Source of the DNA: Deltaproteobacteria bacterium
Lineage (GTDB): Bacteria > Desulfobacterota > Desulfobacteria > Desulfobacterales > Desulfatibacillaceae
NCBI GenBank assembly: GCA_021815525.1
Contig: JAKAGN010000199.1
Coordinates: 1-5,830, forward strand
Direction of reading: 5' to 3'
DNA length: 5,830 nucleotides
Shown piece by piece: positions 1 through 5,350 of this stretch; the stretch's first letter is position 1, and every line of letters begins with the position of its first letter. The notes under the pieces are model-generated. The model ran no database searches. It was not told the origin of the DNA and saw only the letters and a list, made by a program, of their open reading frames with translations. The translations under genes were made by a program, and so were the position numbers.

Positions 1-5
1 AAGGC

Positions 6-119
6 CCGGGGGCGCAAGCCGCCCCCGGACCCCCGATATGCTGGAAGCCTTGCTGTGCAAGGTTTCCAGGGTTCTCCAGGGCTTCGCATCCGGCCGCCCG
101 GCGGACGGGGGCTTGCGCC
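6..119. repeat. Nested inverted repeats upstream of the first gene
   Basis: Non-coding stretch rich in self-complementarity. CCGGGGGC at 6-13 pairs perfectly with GCCCCCGG at 21-28 around a 7-nt loop. GGCGCAAGCC at 11-20 is also the exact reverse complement of GGCTTGCGCC at 110-119, so the left arm could pair locally or at long range, enclosing the hairpin at 41-69. No U-tract follows either arm, so this is not a classic terminator. It may be a REP-like intergenic palindrome or the structured 3' end of an upstream gene outside the window. No sigma70-like promoter is evident between 70 and 155. The pairing is seen directly; the function is unknown. Confidence 0.5.
41..69. repeat. 13-bp hairpin with 3-nt loop
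   Basis: CTGGAAGCCTTGC (41-53) and GCAAGGTTTCCAG (57-69) are inverted copies with one G-T wobble and a TGT loop, giving a strong stem-loop. A possible GTG codon at 55, in frame with the first gene, starts inside this loop, which argues against it being the true start of that gene. No run of T follows, so intrinsic termination is not supported. It could be an RNA processing or stability element, or part of an intergenic repeat family. Confidence 0.55.
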
Positions 120-155
120 GGGCCGCGAACGCGCCGGAACCGCTTGCAGCCGCAA

Positions 156-163
156 GGGGGAGG
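156..163 (+). promoter_or_regulatory. Strong ribosome binding site setting a GTG start
   Basis: The purine run GGGGGAGG lies 5 nt before GTG at 169. It favours this GTG over the upstream in-frame GTG at 55, which has no comparable site and lies in a hairpin loop. Starting here also puts a clean signal peptide at the N-terminus. Confidence 0.7.
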
Positions 164-168
164 AAGCC

Positions 169-588
169 GTGACGAGCGCCGCGGGGAAAGTCCTTTGGGC
201 CGTGCTGGGGCTCGCGCTCCTCGCTGGAGCCGCCGGGGCCGCGGAGGACCCCATGCGCGGGCCCTGGGAGAAGCCCGCGGCCCGCGCGGCCGCCCCGGAC
301 TCCGACGCCATAGGGCTTTCCTACACAATCGGGCTTTACCAGCGCTTCGTGGCGCCCATCTCCGGATCGAGCTGCCCCATGGAGCCCCACTGCTCCGCCT
401 ACGCGCGGGACTGCTTCCGCCGCCACGGGCCTGTGGGGGCCTGGATATTGACATCCGACAGGCTTCTGCGCTGCGGCCGCGACGAGGTGCGCACGGCCCC
501 GCGCATCTGGCGGGGCGGGCGGCTTCTCAGCTACGACCCCGTCTCCGCCAACGACTTCTGGTGGCCCCGCGCCGCCCCGCCGCCCTGA
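169..588 (+). CDS. yidD: Exported YidD-family (membrane insertion efficiency factor-like) protein
   Basis: A 139-residue protein from the GTG at 169. Residues 8-24 form a hydrophobic, alanine-rich signal peptide with a likely cut after AGA (22-24). The YidD domain follows at about 50-125: YQRF (57-60), the C69-x5-C75 pair in a CPMEPHCSAYA motif, HG (86-87), RLLRC ending at C102, and YDPV (122-125). Canonical YidD is a short (about 70-100 residues) cytoplasmic, inner-membrane-associated helper of YidC-dependent insertion, encoded near yidC and rnpA. This copy differs: it has an export signal, an extra C82, an RCGRD sequence where RCNP is usual, and about 15 extra residues before YDPV. It is followed 28 nt later by a lipoprotein gene, so it probably acts in the periplasm or at the membrane outer face, and its role may not be that of YidD. 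The family call is firm; the function is not. Confidence 0.8.
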   Translation: MTSAAGKVLWAVLGLALLAGAAGAAEDPMRGPWEKPAARAAAPDSDAIGLSYTIGLYQRFVAPISGSSCPMEPHCSAYARDCFRRHGPVGAWILTSDRLLRCGRDEVRTAPRIWRGGRLLSYDPVSANDFWWPRAAPPP

Positions 589-616
589 CCACTCCTTCCC
601 AATAAGGAGAACCGCC

Positions 617-1597
617 ATGCCCCGGAAAAAATGGCCGCAAGTCCTGGCCGCCACCCTCCTGGCGGCGCTTTTGTCCGGCTGCGGGCACCTTCTCGCCGTG
701 GACACCCGGAACCCGCCCCGGGCCTACGCGCCCTCCCGGGCCGGAGAGTCCCTCGCGGCGCGCTTCCAGCCGGTCTTTCTGGTGCAGAACGAGCGGCCGG
801 AGAACTCCATCGGCCGCGTCAAGGCCGAGCGGGAGCCGGGCGGCGGCGAGCGGCTCTACGTGGACCCCAAGGATCCCGCGGTCTACTTCGAGGAAACCTC
901 CTTTTCCGGCGCGCGGGGCCGCTACACCAACCTCGTCTATCGCGTCCATTTCCCCAACACCCCATACAGCTTAGTCCCCTTCATCCTCACGGCCGGAAAA
1001 AACGTGGGGATCATGGTGATCGTGACGCTGAACGAGAAATCCAGGCCGGTCCTCGTCACAACGGTCCACACATGCGGCTGCTACGCCGCGGTGGTCCCCA
1101 CCACGGAGCTTCCCCGCGACTGCCTCCCGGAGGGCTTCCGGGAAGGCCCCATCCGCGTCTACGGCGAGAGGCTTCCGGGAATGCTGGATTTTTCCGGCAA
1201 GGGCTCGCCCCGCGTCCTGGTGGTTTTAAGGCCCGGCGTGCACCGGGTCATGGACCTCAAGGTGATCGACGGCGAGGCCCCCGAGGCCGCAAGACGCATC
1301 GACGCGCCCCTCGTACCGGCCGGGGAGCTGTGGCGCGTGCCCTTTCCCGGCGGCGGGACCACCAGCTTCTTTCACGAGGGGGGGCTGCTCAGAGGCCACG
1401 TCAAGGGCTCCGTCAAGCCCTGGGAGACCATCCTCATGAGCTGGATGGCCCTGGACCTCTTCGTGGGCGCGGACAAGGCCTTCGACACGGCGCGGACCAA
1501 AAACCCCTTCTACACCAGCTTGAAGCCCTGGAACCGGCACGCCTCCGACCTGTGGGACTTCCCGGCATTCCTCGCCTTCCACGGCTTCCGGCTGTGA
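617..1597 (+). CDS. Lipoprotein of unknown function
   Basis: A 326-residue protein starting at ATG 617 with AAGGAG at 604-609. The N-terminus is a lipoprotein signal: RKK at 3-5, a hydrophobic stretch 8-19 and lipobox L19-S20-G21-C22, so C22 is the expected lipidated residue. I do not recognise the mature protein. It has a mixed beta-rich look, with a hydrophobic strand pair at about 130-150, then an H151-x-C153-x-C155 cluster with a further C169, and an aromatic-rich C-terminus (about 267-326, several Trp and Phe). The H/C cluster could bind metal or form a disulfide; there is no CxxCH heme motif. It lies 28 nt after the YidD-like gene and 37 nt before the ThiF-like gene, so co-transcription is likely and a shared envelope role with the YidD-like protein is plausible. 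No function is assigned. Confidence 0.85.
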   Translation: MPRKKWPQVLAATLLAALLSGCGHLLAVDTRNPPRAYAPSRAGESLAARFQPVFLVQNERPENSIGRVKAEREPGGGERLYVDPKDPAVYFEETSFSGARGRYTNLVYRVHFPNTPYSLVPFILTAGKNVGIMVIVTLNEKSRPVLVTTVHTCGCYAAVVPTTELPRDCLPEGFREGPIRVYGERLPGMLDFSGKGSPRVLVVLRPGVHRVMDLKVIDGEAPEAARRIDAPLVPAGELWRVPFPGGGTTSFFHEGGLLRGHVKGSVKPWETILMSWMALDLFVGADKAFDTARTKNPFYTSLKPWNRHASDLWDFPAFLAFHGFRL

Positions 1598-1634
1598 GGC
1601 GCCGCCGCAAGGCCTTCGCCAAAAAGGCTTTGAA

Positions 1635-2447
1635 ATGAGCGAGCTGACCACAAGCCTGGTGGACGGGCGGGAGATCAGGGCGGCGCCCTTGGCCTTCTGC
1701 CGGGAGCTGGCCCGGGAGACGGGGTCGGACCTGGCCGGCGCCTTCGCGTCGCTCCTGGCCGAGGGCGTGTGGCCCGAGCCCCTCGCCCGCAACGCCCCGG
1801 CGCTTTCGGCTCCCGAGGCGCGGCGGCTCATCTTCTCCGCGGCGGTGGTCCTGGGCCTGGGAGGCCTGGGGGGCTGCACGGCCCTCATGCTGGCCCGGGC
1901 CGGGGTGGGGCGGCTGGTGCTCTGCGACGGCGACGTTTTCGCGGAGAGCAACTTAAACCGCCAGGCGGCCTGCACCGTAAGCAACCTGGGCGCCGGCAAG
2001 GTCCGGGAAACCGCCCGCATCCTCCGCGACGTCGCCCCCTGGGTCCGGGTGCGGGTCCACGAGGAGCCCATCGGCCCCGAAAACGCCGCCCGGGTGCTCT
2101 TCGGCTGCCACGCGGCCCTGGACGGCCTGGACGCCGTCGCGCCCAGGAAATGCGCCCTCGCGGCCGCCCGCAGGCTCCGGGTGCCCTTTGTCCACGCGGC
2201 GGCGGCGGGCTTTTCCGGGCACGTCTCCACCTTCCTGCCCGGCCGGCCGGAAACCCTCGACCGCCTCTACCCGTCCGGCGCCGCCGAGCCCGGCCCGGTC
2301 TCGGTCCTCGCCCCCACGGTGAACGTCATCGCGGGCCTGGCCGCCCAGGAGGCCGTGCGGCTCCTCTGCGGCCGCCCGCCCCTCTACGCCGGCCGCCTGG
2401 CCCATTTCGACGGCGAGGCGGGCGTCCTTTCCCTCGTCAATCTTTAA
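1635..2447 (+). CDS. ThiF/HesA/MoeB-family E1-like adenylyltransferase
   Basis: A 270-residue protein of the E1-like family, which adenylates the C-terminal glycine of ubiquitin-like sulfur carriers such as ThiS or MoaD. An N-terminal helical part (1-68) precedes a Rossmann fold with the nucleotide loop G74-L-G76-G77-L-G79-G80, acidic D98/D100 after the second strand, the N106-L-N108-R109-Q110 signature, K122, and D163/D166 with R171. These are the expected ATP-binding and adenylation residues. Two things are missing: the paired CxxC zinc motifs of MoeB/ThiF, and any cysteine in the crossover-loop region after about residue 174 (the only later one is near 244, LLCGRP). It may therefore adenylate without forming a thioester. 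No ThiS/MoaD-like small protein ending in GG is in the window, so its partner must lie elsewhere. ATG 1635 has a modest AAAAAGG at 1621-1627. It is probably the last gene of the upstream operon. Confidence 0.85.
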   Translation: MSELTTSLVDGREIRAAPLAFCRELARETGSDLAGAFASLLAEGVWPEPLARNAPALSAPEARRLIFSAAVVLGLGGLGGCTALMLARAGVGRLVLCDGDVFAESNLNRQAACTVSNLGAGKVRETARILRDVAPWVRVRVHEEPIGPENAARVLFGCHAALDGLDAVAPRKCALAAARRLRVPFVHAAAAGFSGHVSTFLPGRPETLDRLYPSGAAEPGPVSVLAPTVNVIAGLAAQEAVRLLCGRPPLYAGRLAHFDGEAGVLSLVNL

Positions 2448-2481
2448 CCACGCCCTTCTTCCGGATTTTTTTACGACGCCC

Positions 2482-2510
2482 TTGACGCGGCATGACTATA
2501 GTGCTATATT
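2482..2510 (+). promoter_or_regulatory. Sigma70-type promoter of the ars operon
   Basis: TTGACG (2482-2487) and TATATT (2505-2510) are separated by exactly 17 nt, near-consensus -35 and -10 boxes in an otherwise very GC-rich window. Transcription would start near 2517, giving a leader of about 20 nt before arsR. It is the only clear promoter in the window and probably drives all genes from arsR to acr3. The boxes are seen directly; the start site is predicted. Confidence 0.75.
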
Positions 2511-2526
2511 ACAATTTAGCTATATA
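2497..2526. promoter_or_regulatory. Probable ArsR operator (imperfect AT-rich dyad)
   Basis: An inverted repeat centred at 2511/2512: 2497-2511 pairs with 2512-2526 at 11 of 15 positions, with matched blocks TATA, GCTA and ATT. A direct repeat GCTATAT (2503-2509 and 2519-2525) is also present. The dyad covers the -10 box and the predicted start site, the usual position for SmtB/ArsR-family operators, so bound ArsR would block RNA polymerase and As(III) would release it. The operator role is inferred from position and symmetry. Confidence 0.65.
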
Positions 2527-2536
2527 AGGGGTGGCC

Positions 2537-2944
2537 ATGAAAAATTTTATTCGAGTCACAAAGGCCCTGTCGGATCCCAACCGGGTGAAAATCGTCAAGA
2601 TGCTGGAAGCCCGCGTCTTGTGCGTGTGCGAGATCACCGAGGCCCTGAAGCTGGCCCAGCCCACGGTATCGCGGCACCTTAAGGCCTTGGAGGACGCGGG
2701 CCTTGTACGGCGCGAGAAGGAGGGCCTCTGGGTCAACTACTCCCTTGCGGACGGAAGGGATAACCCCTACGCGGCGGCCTTCCTGACGGCCATCAGGGGC
2801 TGGCTCGCCGGCGACCCGGGGGTCGCGGAGCTTGTTTCGCGGCTTTCCGGCATCCGGCGGGAGGACATCTGCGGATCTGGAATGAAGTTGATGGACGCCG
2901 CTCCGGCCGGGGCGGCAACGAAAATCGAAAGGACGATTCCATGA
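2537..2944 (+). CDS. arsR: ArsR-family arsenic-responsive repressor
   Basis: A 135-residue winged-helix repressor that should bind the adjacent dyad and release it on binding As(III). The winged helix covers about 4-70: SDPNR (12-16), the metalloid motif C29-V-C31 in the same place as ELCVCDL of the R773-type ArsR, recognition helix around Q41-P-T-V-S-R-H-L48, and a wing ending in WVNYSL (65-70). The third cysteine of the R773 site is T34 here; the CxC pair is the part known to be needed for induction. A further C112 lies in the C-terminal tail (about 105-135), which is longer than in minimal ArsR proteins. ATG 2537 is chosen because AAGGGG (2526-2531) is spaced 5 nt from it; the in-frame GTG at 2531 overlaps that site. 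The stop overlaps the next start (ATGA at 2941), suggesting translational coupling. Confidence 0.93.
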   Translation: MKNFIRVTKALSDPNRVKIVKMLEARVLCVCEITEALKLAQPTVSRHLKALEDAGLVRREKEGLWVNYSLADGRDNPYAAAFLTAIRGWLAGDPGVAELVSRLSGIRREDICGSGMKLMDAAPAGAATKIERTIP

Positions 2945-3174
2945 ACATCAAGATACTGGGACCCGGCTGCGCCAAGTGCAAGAAGGCCGAGGAGATGGTG
3001 AGGGCCACCCTGGCCGAGGCCGGAAGCGACGCCACCGTGGAGAAGGTGACCGACATGATGGAGATCGCCCGCGCGGGCGTCATGTCCACCCCGGCCGTGG
3101 TGGTGGACGGCAAGGTGAAATCCGTGGGGAAGATTCCGGGAAAGGCCGAGATCCTGGCCTGGATCGGCAAGTGA
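2941..3174 (+). CDS. Small thioredoxin-fold redox protein (Thioredoxin_3 / MTH895-like)
   Basis: A 77-residue single-domain thioredoxin-fold protein of the small redox-active disulfide family (MTH895/TM0996 type). It has an N-terminal strand (2-7), the active site C10-A-K-C13, helix 14-28, and the cis-proline loop S49-T50-P51 followed by strand AVVVDG (52-57). Length and motif order match the family. It is cytoplasmic, with no signal peptide. The start overlaps the arsR stop by 4 nt, and AAAGGA at 2928-2933 provides the ribosome site. The position in an operon with a thioredoxin-dependent ArsC suggests it could re-reduce ArsC, or pass electrons to or from the Fe-S protein encoded next; members of this family also occur next to DUF318 permeases. 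No thioredoxin reductase is encoded here. Family call is firm; partner is inferred. Confidence 0.88.
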   Translation: MNIKILGPGCAKCKKAEEMVRATLAEAGSDATVEKVTDMMEIARAGVMSTPAVVVDGKVKSVGKIPGKAEILAWIGK

Positions 3175-3188
3175 CGAAAGGCTGGGCC

Positions 3189-3713
3189 ATGCTTCTTTCC
3201 GGATACAGCAAGGAGCTTTTCCGGCCCGAGTGCAACCCGAGCTTCGAGTCGGTGCACTGCCGGGCCGTCTTGAACGAGGACGTCTCCCAAGCGCTTCCGT
3301 ACCTGAACGCCGTGCTGGGCGGCTTCCGCTACTTCGCCGAACCGCCGGCGGTGATGTTTAGGGCCCACGGCAAGATAATCAAGGTGGGCGCGCGGGAAAT
3401 AGCGGTGAACGCCCTTGCGGACGAGGACGAGGCCGACCGGATACTGGCGTGGCTTATGCGCGAGATCAACGAGGCCTGGGAGAACCGGCGGAACATCAGC
3501 CCCAAGTACGACGGTATCGAGACGCCCCAAGTCTTCGCCATATTCAAGCTCCTGCCCCGGACCAACTGCAGAAAATGCGGGCTTCCCACCTGCCTGGTCT
3601 TCGCCGCCCGGGCGGCCGAGGGCGTGAAGGGGGCGGCCGATTGCCCGGAAATATCACCGGAAAACGGGGAAAAGCTTGCCGCCTACCTTTCGGGCTTCGA
3701 TTTCGGAGACTGA
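3189..3713 (+). CDS. 4Fe-4S cluster protein of unknown function in ars operon
   Basis: A 174-residue cytoplasmic protein. The C-terminus carries C127-x2-C130-x4-C135-x16-C152 with the sequence TNCRKCGLPTC, the 4Fe-4S motif (PF04060-like) seen in RnfB and the CO dehydrogenase/acetyl-CoA synthase gamma subunit. The N-terminal part (1-110) is a conserved-looking domain I cannot name; it has two more cysteines, C15 and C24, for six in total, and no CxxC. Only one cluster is expected, so it could be a one-electron carrier or a redox sensor. It lies 14 nt after the thioredoxin gene. ATG 3189 has AAAGG at 3177-3181 and gives the MLLSGY N-terminus; an in-frame GTG at 3171, overlapping the upstream stop (GTGA), would give 180 residues. 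The Fe-S domain is clear; the role in arsenic metabolism is inferred from context only. Confidence 0.85.
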   Translation: MLLSGYSKELFRPECNPSFESVHCRAVLNEDVSQALPYLNAVLGGFRYFAEPPAVMFRAHGKIIKVGAREIAVNALADEDEADRILAWLMREINEAWENRRNISPKYDGIETPQVFAIFKLLPRTNCRKCGLPTCLVFAARAAEGVKGAADCPEISPENGEKLAAYLSGFDFGD

Positions 3714-3719
3714 GAAGGC

Positions 3720-3738
3720 GCGGAAAAATTTTTTACGC
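3720..3738. repeat. Short AT-rich palindrome between Fe-S and permease genes
   Basis: An imperfect palindrome centred on 3729, with 8 of 9 paired positions (GCG, then five A facing five T, flanked by CG). It sits in the 62-nt gap before the permease gene. The T-run is in the middle of the dyad and not after a GC stem, so it is not a normal terminator. It may be a protein-binding site, a transcript processing site, or chance. Confidence 0.3.
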
Positions 3739-3775
3739 CCCCGGGATGGATGAGGAGGGGCGGGGAAAGCGTGTC

Positions 3776-4852
3776 ATGGAACACACCGAAAATCTTGAAA
3801 ATTCCGCGCAGGCGGCCCAGCCGGGCCGGGCGCGGGCCTTTTTTTCGGCGGCCGCGAAGGCTGCGGCCCTGCTGGTTTTGTGGTACGCCGTTTACGCGCG
3901 CCTGAAGCCCGCGGCGGACTTCGCCACCAGCGGCCTGCTGGGGCTTTCCCTGGAAAGGCGCCTGGGCTCGGCCGTGGCCTTCTTTCTCTTCGAGGCCCCC
4001 AAGGTGCTCATGCTTCTGCTCCTGGTGGTTTTCGGCGTGGGCATCGTGCGCACGTACTTCACGCCCGAGCGGACCCGGAAGATGCTTGCCGGAAGGCGCG
4101 AGACCGCCGGGAACGTCCTCGCCGCCTGCCTTGGGATAGTCACGCCCTTCTGCTCCTGCTCGGCGGTGCCCTTGTTCATGGGCTTCGTGCAGGCCGGCGT
4201 GCCCCTTGGAGTCACCTTCTCCTTCCTCATCGCGGCCCCCATGATCAACGAGGTGGCGGTGGTGCTCCTTTTCGGCATGTTCGGCTGGAAGGTGGCGGCC
4301 CTCTACACGACGACGGGCCTTGTCATAGCCATCCTCGCCGGCTGGGTCATAGGGCGTCTCAAGCTGGAAGGCTGGGTGGAGGGCTGGGTCTACGAGGTCC
4401 AGGCCGCGGCGCTGGACGCCGAGCCCGGGCGGACGGCCTTTTCGGAGCGGATAGAGGCCGGGAAAAGCGCCGTCAGGGAGATCGTCGGAAAGGTCTGGCC
4501 CTACGTCCTTGCCGGGATCGCGGTGGGCGCCGGCATCCACGGCTACGTGCCCCAGGGCCTAATGGCCTCCTTCATGGGAAGGGACGCGTGGTGGAGCGTG
4601 CCCCTTGCGGTGATCCTGGGGGTGCCCCTGTACTCCAACGCGGCGGGCATAATACCTGTGGTGCACGCGCTCCTGGAAAAGGGCGCGGCTTTAGGGACGG
4701 TCCTTGCCTTCATGATGGCGGTGATCGGGCTTTCGCTGCCCGAAACCGTGATCCTGCGGAAGGTCCTCACAATGAAGCTCATCGCCGTTTTCGTGGGGGT
4801 GGTGTCGGTGGGCATCCTTATCGTGGGCTACATTTTCAACGCGGTTTTCTGA
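3776..4852 (+). CDS. ArsP/DUF318-family permease
   Basis: A 358-residue inner-membrane permease of the PF03773 family (ArsP_1, formerly DUF318). About nine hydrophobic segments are seen: near 24-43, 65-91, 111-135, 139-163, 165-190, then after a polar loop (about 195-238) 241-260, 272-298, 303-325 and 334-356. The family signature T123-P-F-C126-S-C128-S is followed by VPLF and an APMINE segment; a second-half counterpart has GVPLYSNAAG and IGLSLPE, consistent with internal two-fold repeats. ArsP of Campylobacter exports trivalent organoarsenicals such as MAs(III) and roxarsone(III), and a cysteine pair like C126/C128 could bind a soft metalloid. The substrate here is not known. ATG 3776 follows GGGGAAAG (3762-3769); an in-frame ATG at 3746 would add ten residues. 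It lies 62 nt after the Fe-S gene and 54 nt before arsC. Confidence 0.9.
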   Translation: MEHTENLENSAQAAQPGRARAFFSAAAKAAALLVLWYAVYARLKPAADFATSGLLGLSLERRLGSAVAFFLFEAPKVLMLLLLVVFGVGIVRTYFTPERTRKMLAGRRETAGNVLAACLGIVTPFCSCSAVPLFMGFVQAGVPLGVTFSFLIAAPMINEVAVVLLFGMFGWKVAALYTTTGLVIAILAGWVIGRLKLEGWVEGWVYEVQAAALDAEPGRTAFSERIEAGKSAVREIVGKVWPYVLAGIAVGAGIHGYVPQGLMASFMGRDAWWSVPLAVILGVPLYSNAAGIIPVVHALLEKGAALGTVLAFMMAVIGLSLPETVILRKVLTMKLIAVFVGVVSVGILIVGYIFNAVF

Positions 4853-4864
4853 CGAGATAGGTTT

Positions 4865-4892
4865 GAGGTACCCAAGCCGAGGCACCCAAGCC
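4865..4892 (+). repeat. Perfectly adjacent 14-bp tandem repeat before arsC
   Basis: GAGGTACCCAAGCC (4865-4878) is followed at once by GAGGCACCCAAGCC (4879-4892), identical at 13 of 14 positions. The pair fills half of the 54-nt gap between permease and arsC and ends just before the arsC ribosome site (AAGGG, 4893-4897). It looks like a recent local duplication, perhaps by replication slippage. Confidence 0.8.
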
Positions 4893-4906
4893 AAGGGAAA
4901 AGGCGC

Positions 4907-5347
4907 GTGGACAAAAAAATCCGCATCATCTTTCTCTGCACCGGTAACTCCTGCCGAAGCCAGATGGCCGAGGCCTTCGCCAACGCCTTGAAGGGTGACG
5001 CCATAGAGGCGCGCTCGGCCGGGGTGGAGGTCCACGGCTTAAACCCCCTGGCCGTGAAGGTGATGGCCGAGGCCGGGATCGACATCTCGAAAGCCCGGTC
5101 GAAGCACGTCTCCGAGTTCGACGACGAATCCTTCGACTACGCCGTGACCCTGTGCGACTCCGCCAAGGCCGCCTGCCCGGTGATGCCGCCGCCCATCAGG
5201 ATGCGGCACGCAGGGTTCGACGACCCGCCCGCTCTCGCCAAAAACGCGAGGTCCGAGGAGGAGGCGCTAGCCCACTACCGCCGGGTGCGGGACGAGATAC
5301 GGGCCTTCGTGGAGAGGCTCCCGGGTGTGCTCGAAGAAAAAACCTGA
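4907..5347 (+). CDS. arsC: Arsenate reductase, thioredoxin-coupled (low-MW phosphatase fold)
   Basis: A 146-residue cytoplasmic enzyme that reduces arsenate to arsenite, the step that makes the Acr3 substrate. It begins with the P-loop C11-T-G-N-S-C16-R17-S18 (CX5R) of the low-molecular-weight tyrosine phosphatase fold. The redox relay pair is C83 and C90 (TLCDSAKAACP), matching C82 and C89 of the pI258 enzyme, and the general acid is D105 in the FDDPP motif after H101. All three catalytic cysteines are present, so it should form the C83-C90 disulfide that a thioredoxin reduces, not the glutaredoxin-dependent chemistry of R773 ArsC. The start is GTG 4907 with AAGGG at 4893-4897. Length is near that of the 131-residue pI258 enzyme, with a slightly longer C-terminus. 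Only 3 nt separate it from acr3. Confidence 0.95.
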   Translation: MDKKIRIIFLCTGNSCRSQMAEAFANALKGDAIEARSAGVEVHGLNPLAVKVMAEAGIDISKARSKHVSEFDDESFDYAVTLCDSAKAACPVMPPPIRMRHAGFDDPPALAKNARSEEEALAHYRRVRDEIRAFVERLPGVLEEKT

Positions 5348-5350
5348 GAA

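Noticed and set aside
55..168. Upstream GTG extension of the YidD-like gene (38 more residues)
   Set aside because: The codon sits in a hairpin loop with no ribosome site, and the extension would bury the signal peptide. GTG 169 has a strong site 5 nt upstream.
1069..1083. Possible c-type heme site in the lipoprotein (HTCGC)
   Set aside because: Heme attachment needs CxxCH; the order here is HxCxC, so no heme site is supported.
631..1638. A + strand open frame of 335 codons, slightly longer than the lipoprotein gene it overlaps
   Set aside because: Its product is rich in Arg, Gly and Pro, with no signal peptide or recognisable motif, typical of a shifted frame in GC-rich DNA. The frame at 617-1597 has a ribosome site and a lipobox.
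1226..2230. A - strand open frame of 334 codons
   Set aside because: It lies opposite two well-supported genes, crosses their boundary, and its composition (Arg, Ala, Ser, Pro) shows no domain. It is an antisense shadow.
2420..2472. Possible terminator after the ThiF-like gene (GGGCGT/ACGCCC arms, then seven T at 2466-2472)
   Set aside because: The stem is only 6 bp with a 24-nt loop, the left arm is inside the coding region, and about 10 nt separate stem and T-run. This is too weak to call.
2531..2536. GTG start for arsR two codons before the ATG
   Set aside because: It overlaps the end of the AAGGGG ribosome site, leaving no spacing; ATG 2537 is spaced correctly.
3683..4540. A - strand open frame of 285 codons opposite the permease
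   Set aside because: The permease frame has family motifs and membrane segments; the antisense product is a charged Gly/Arg/His-rich chain with none.
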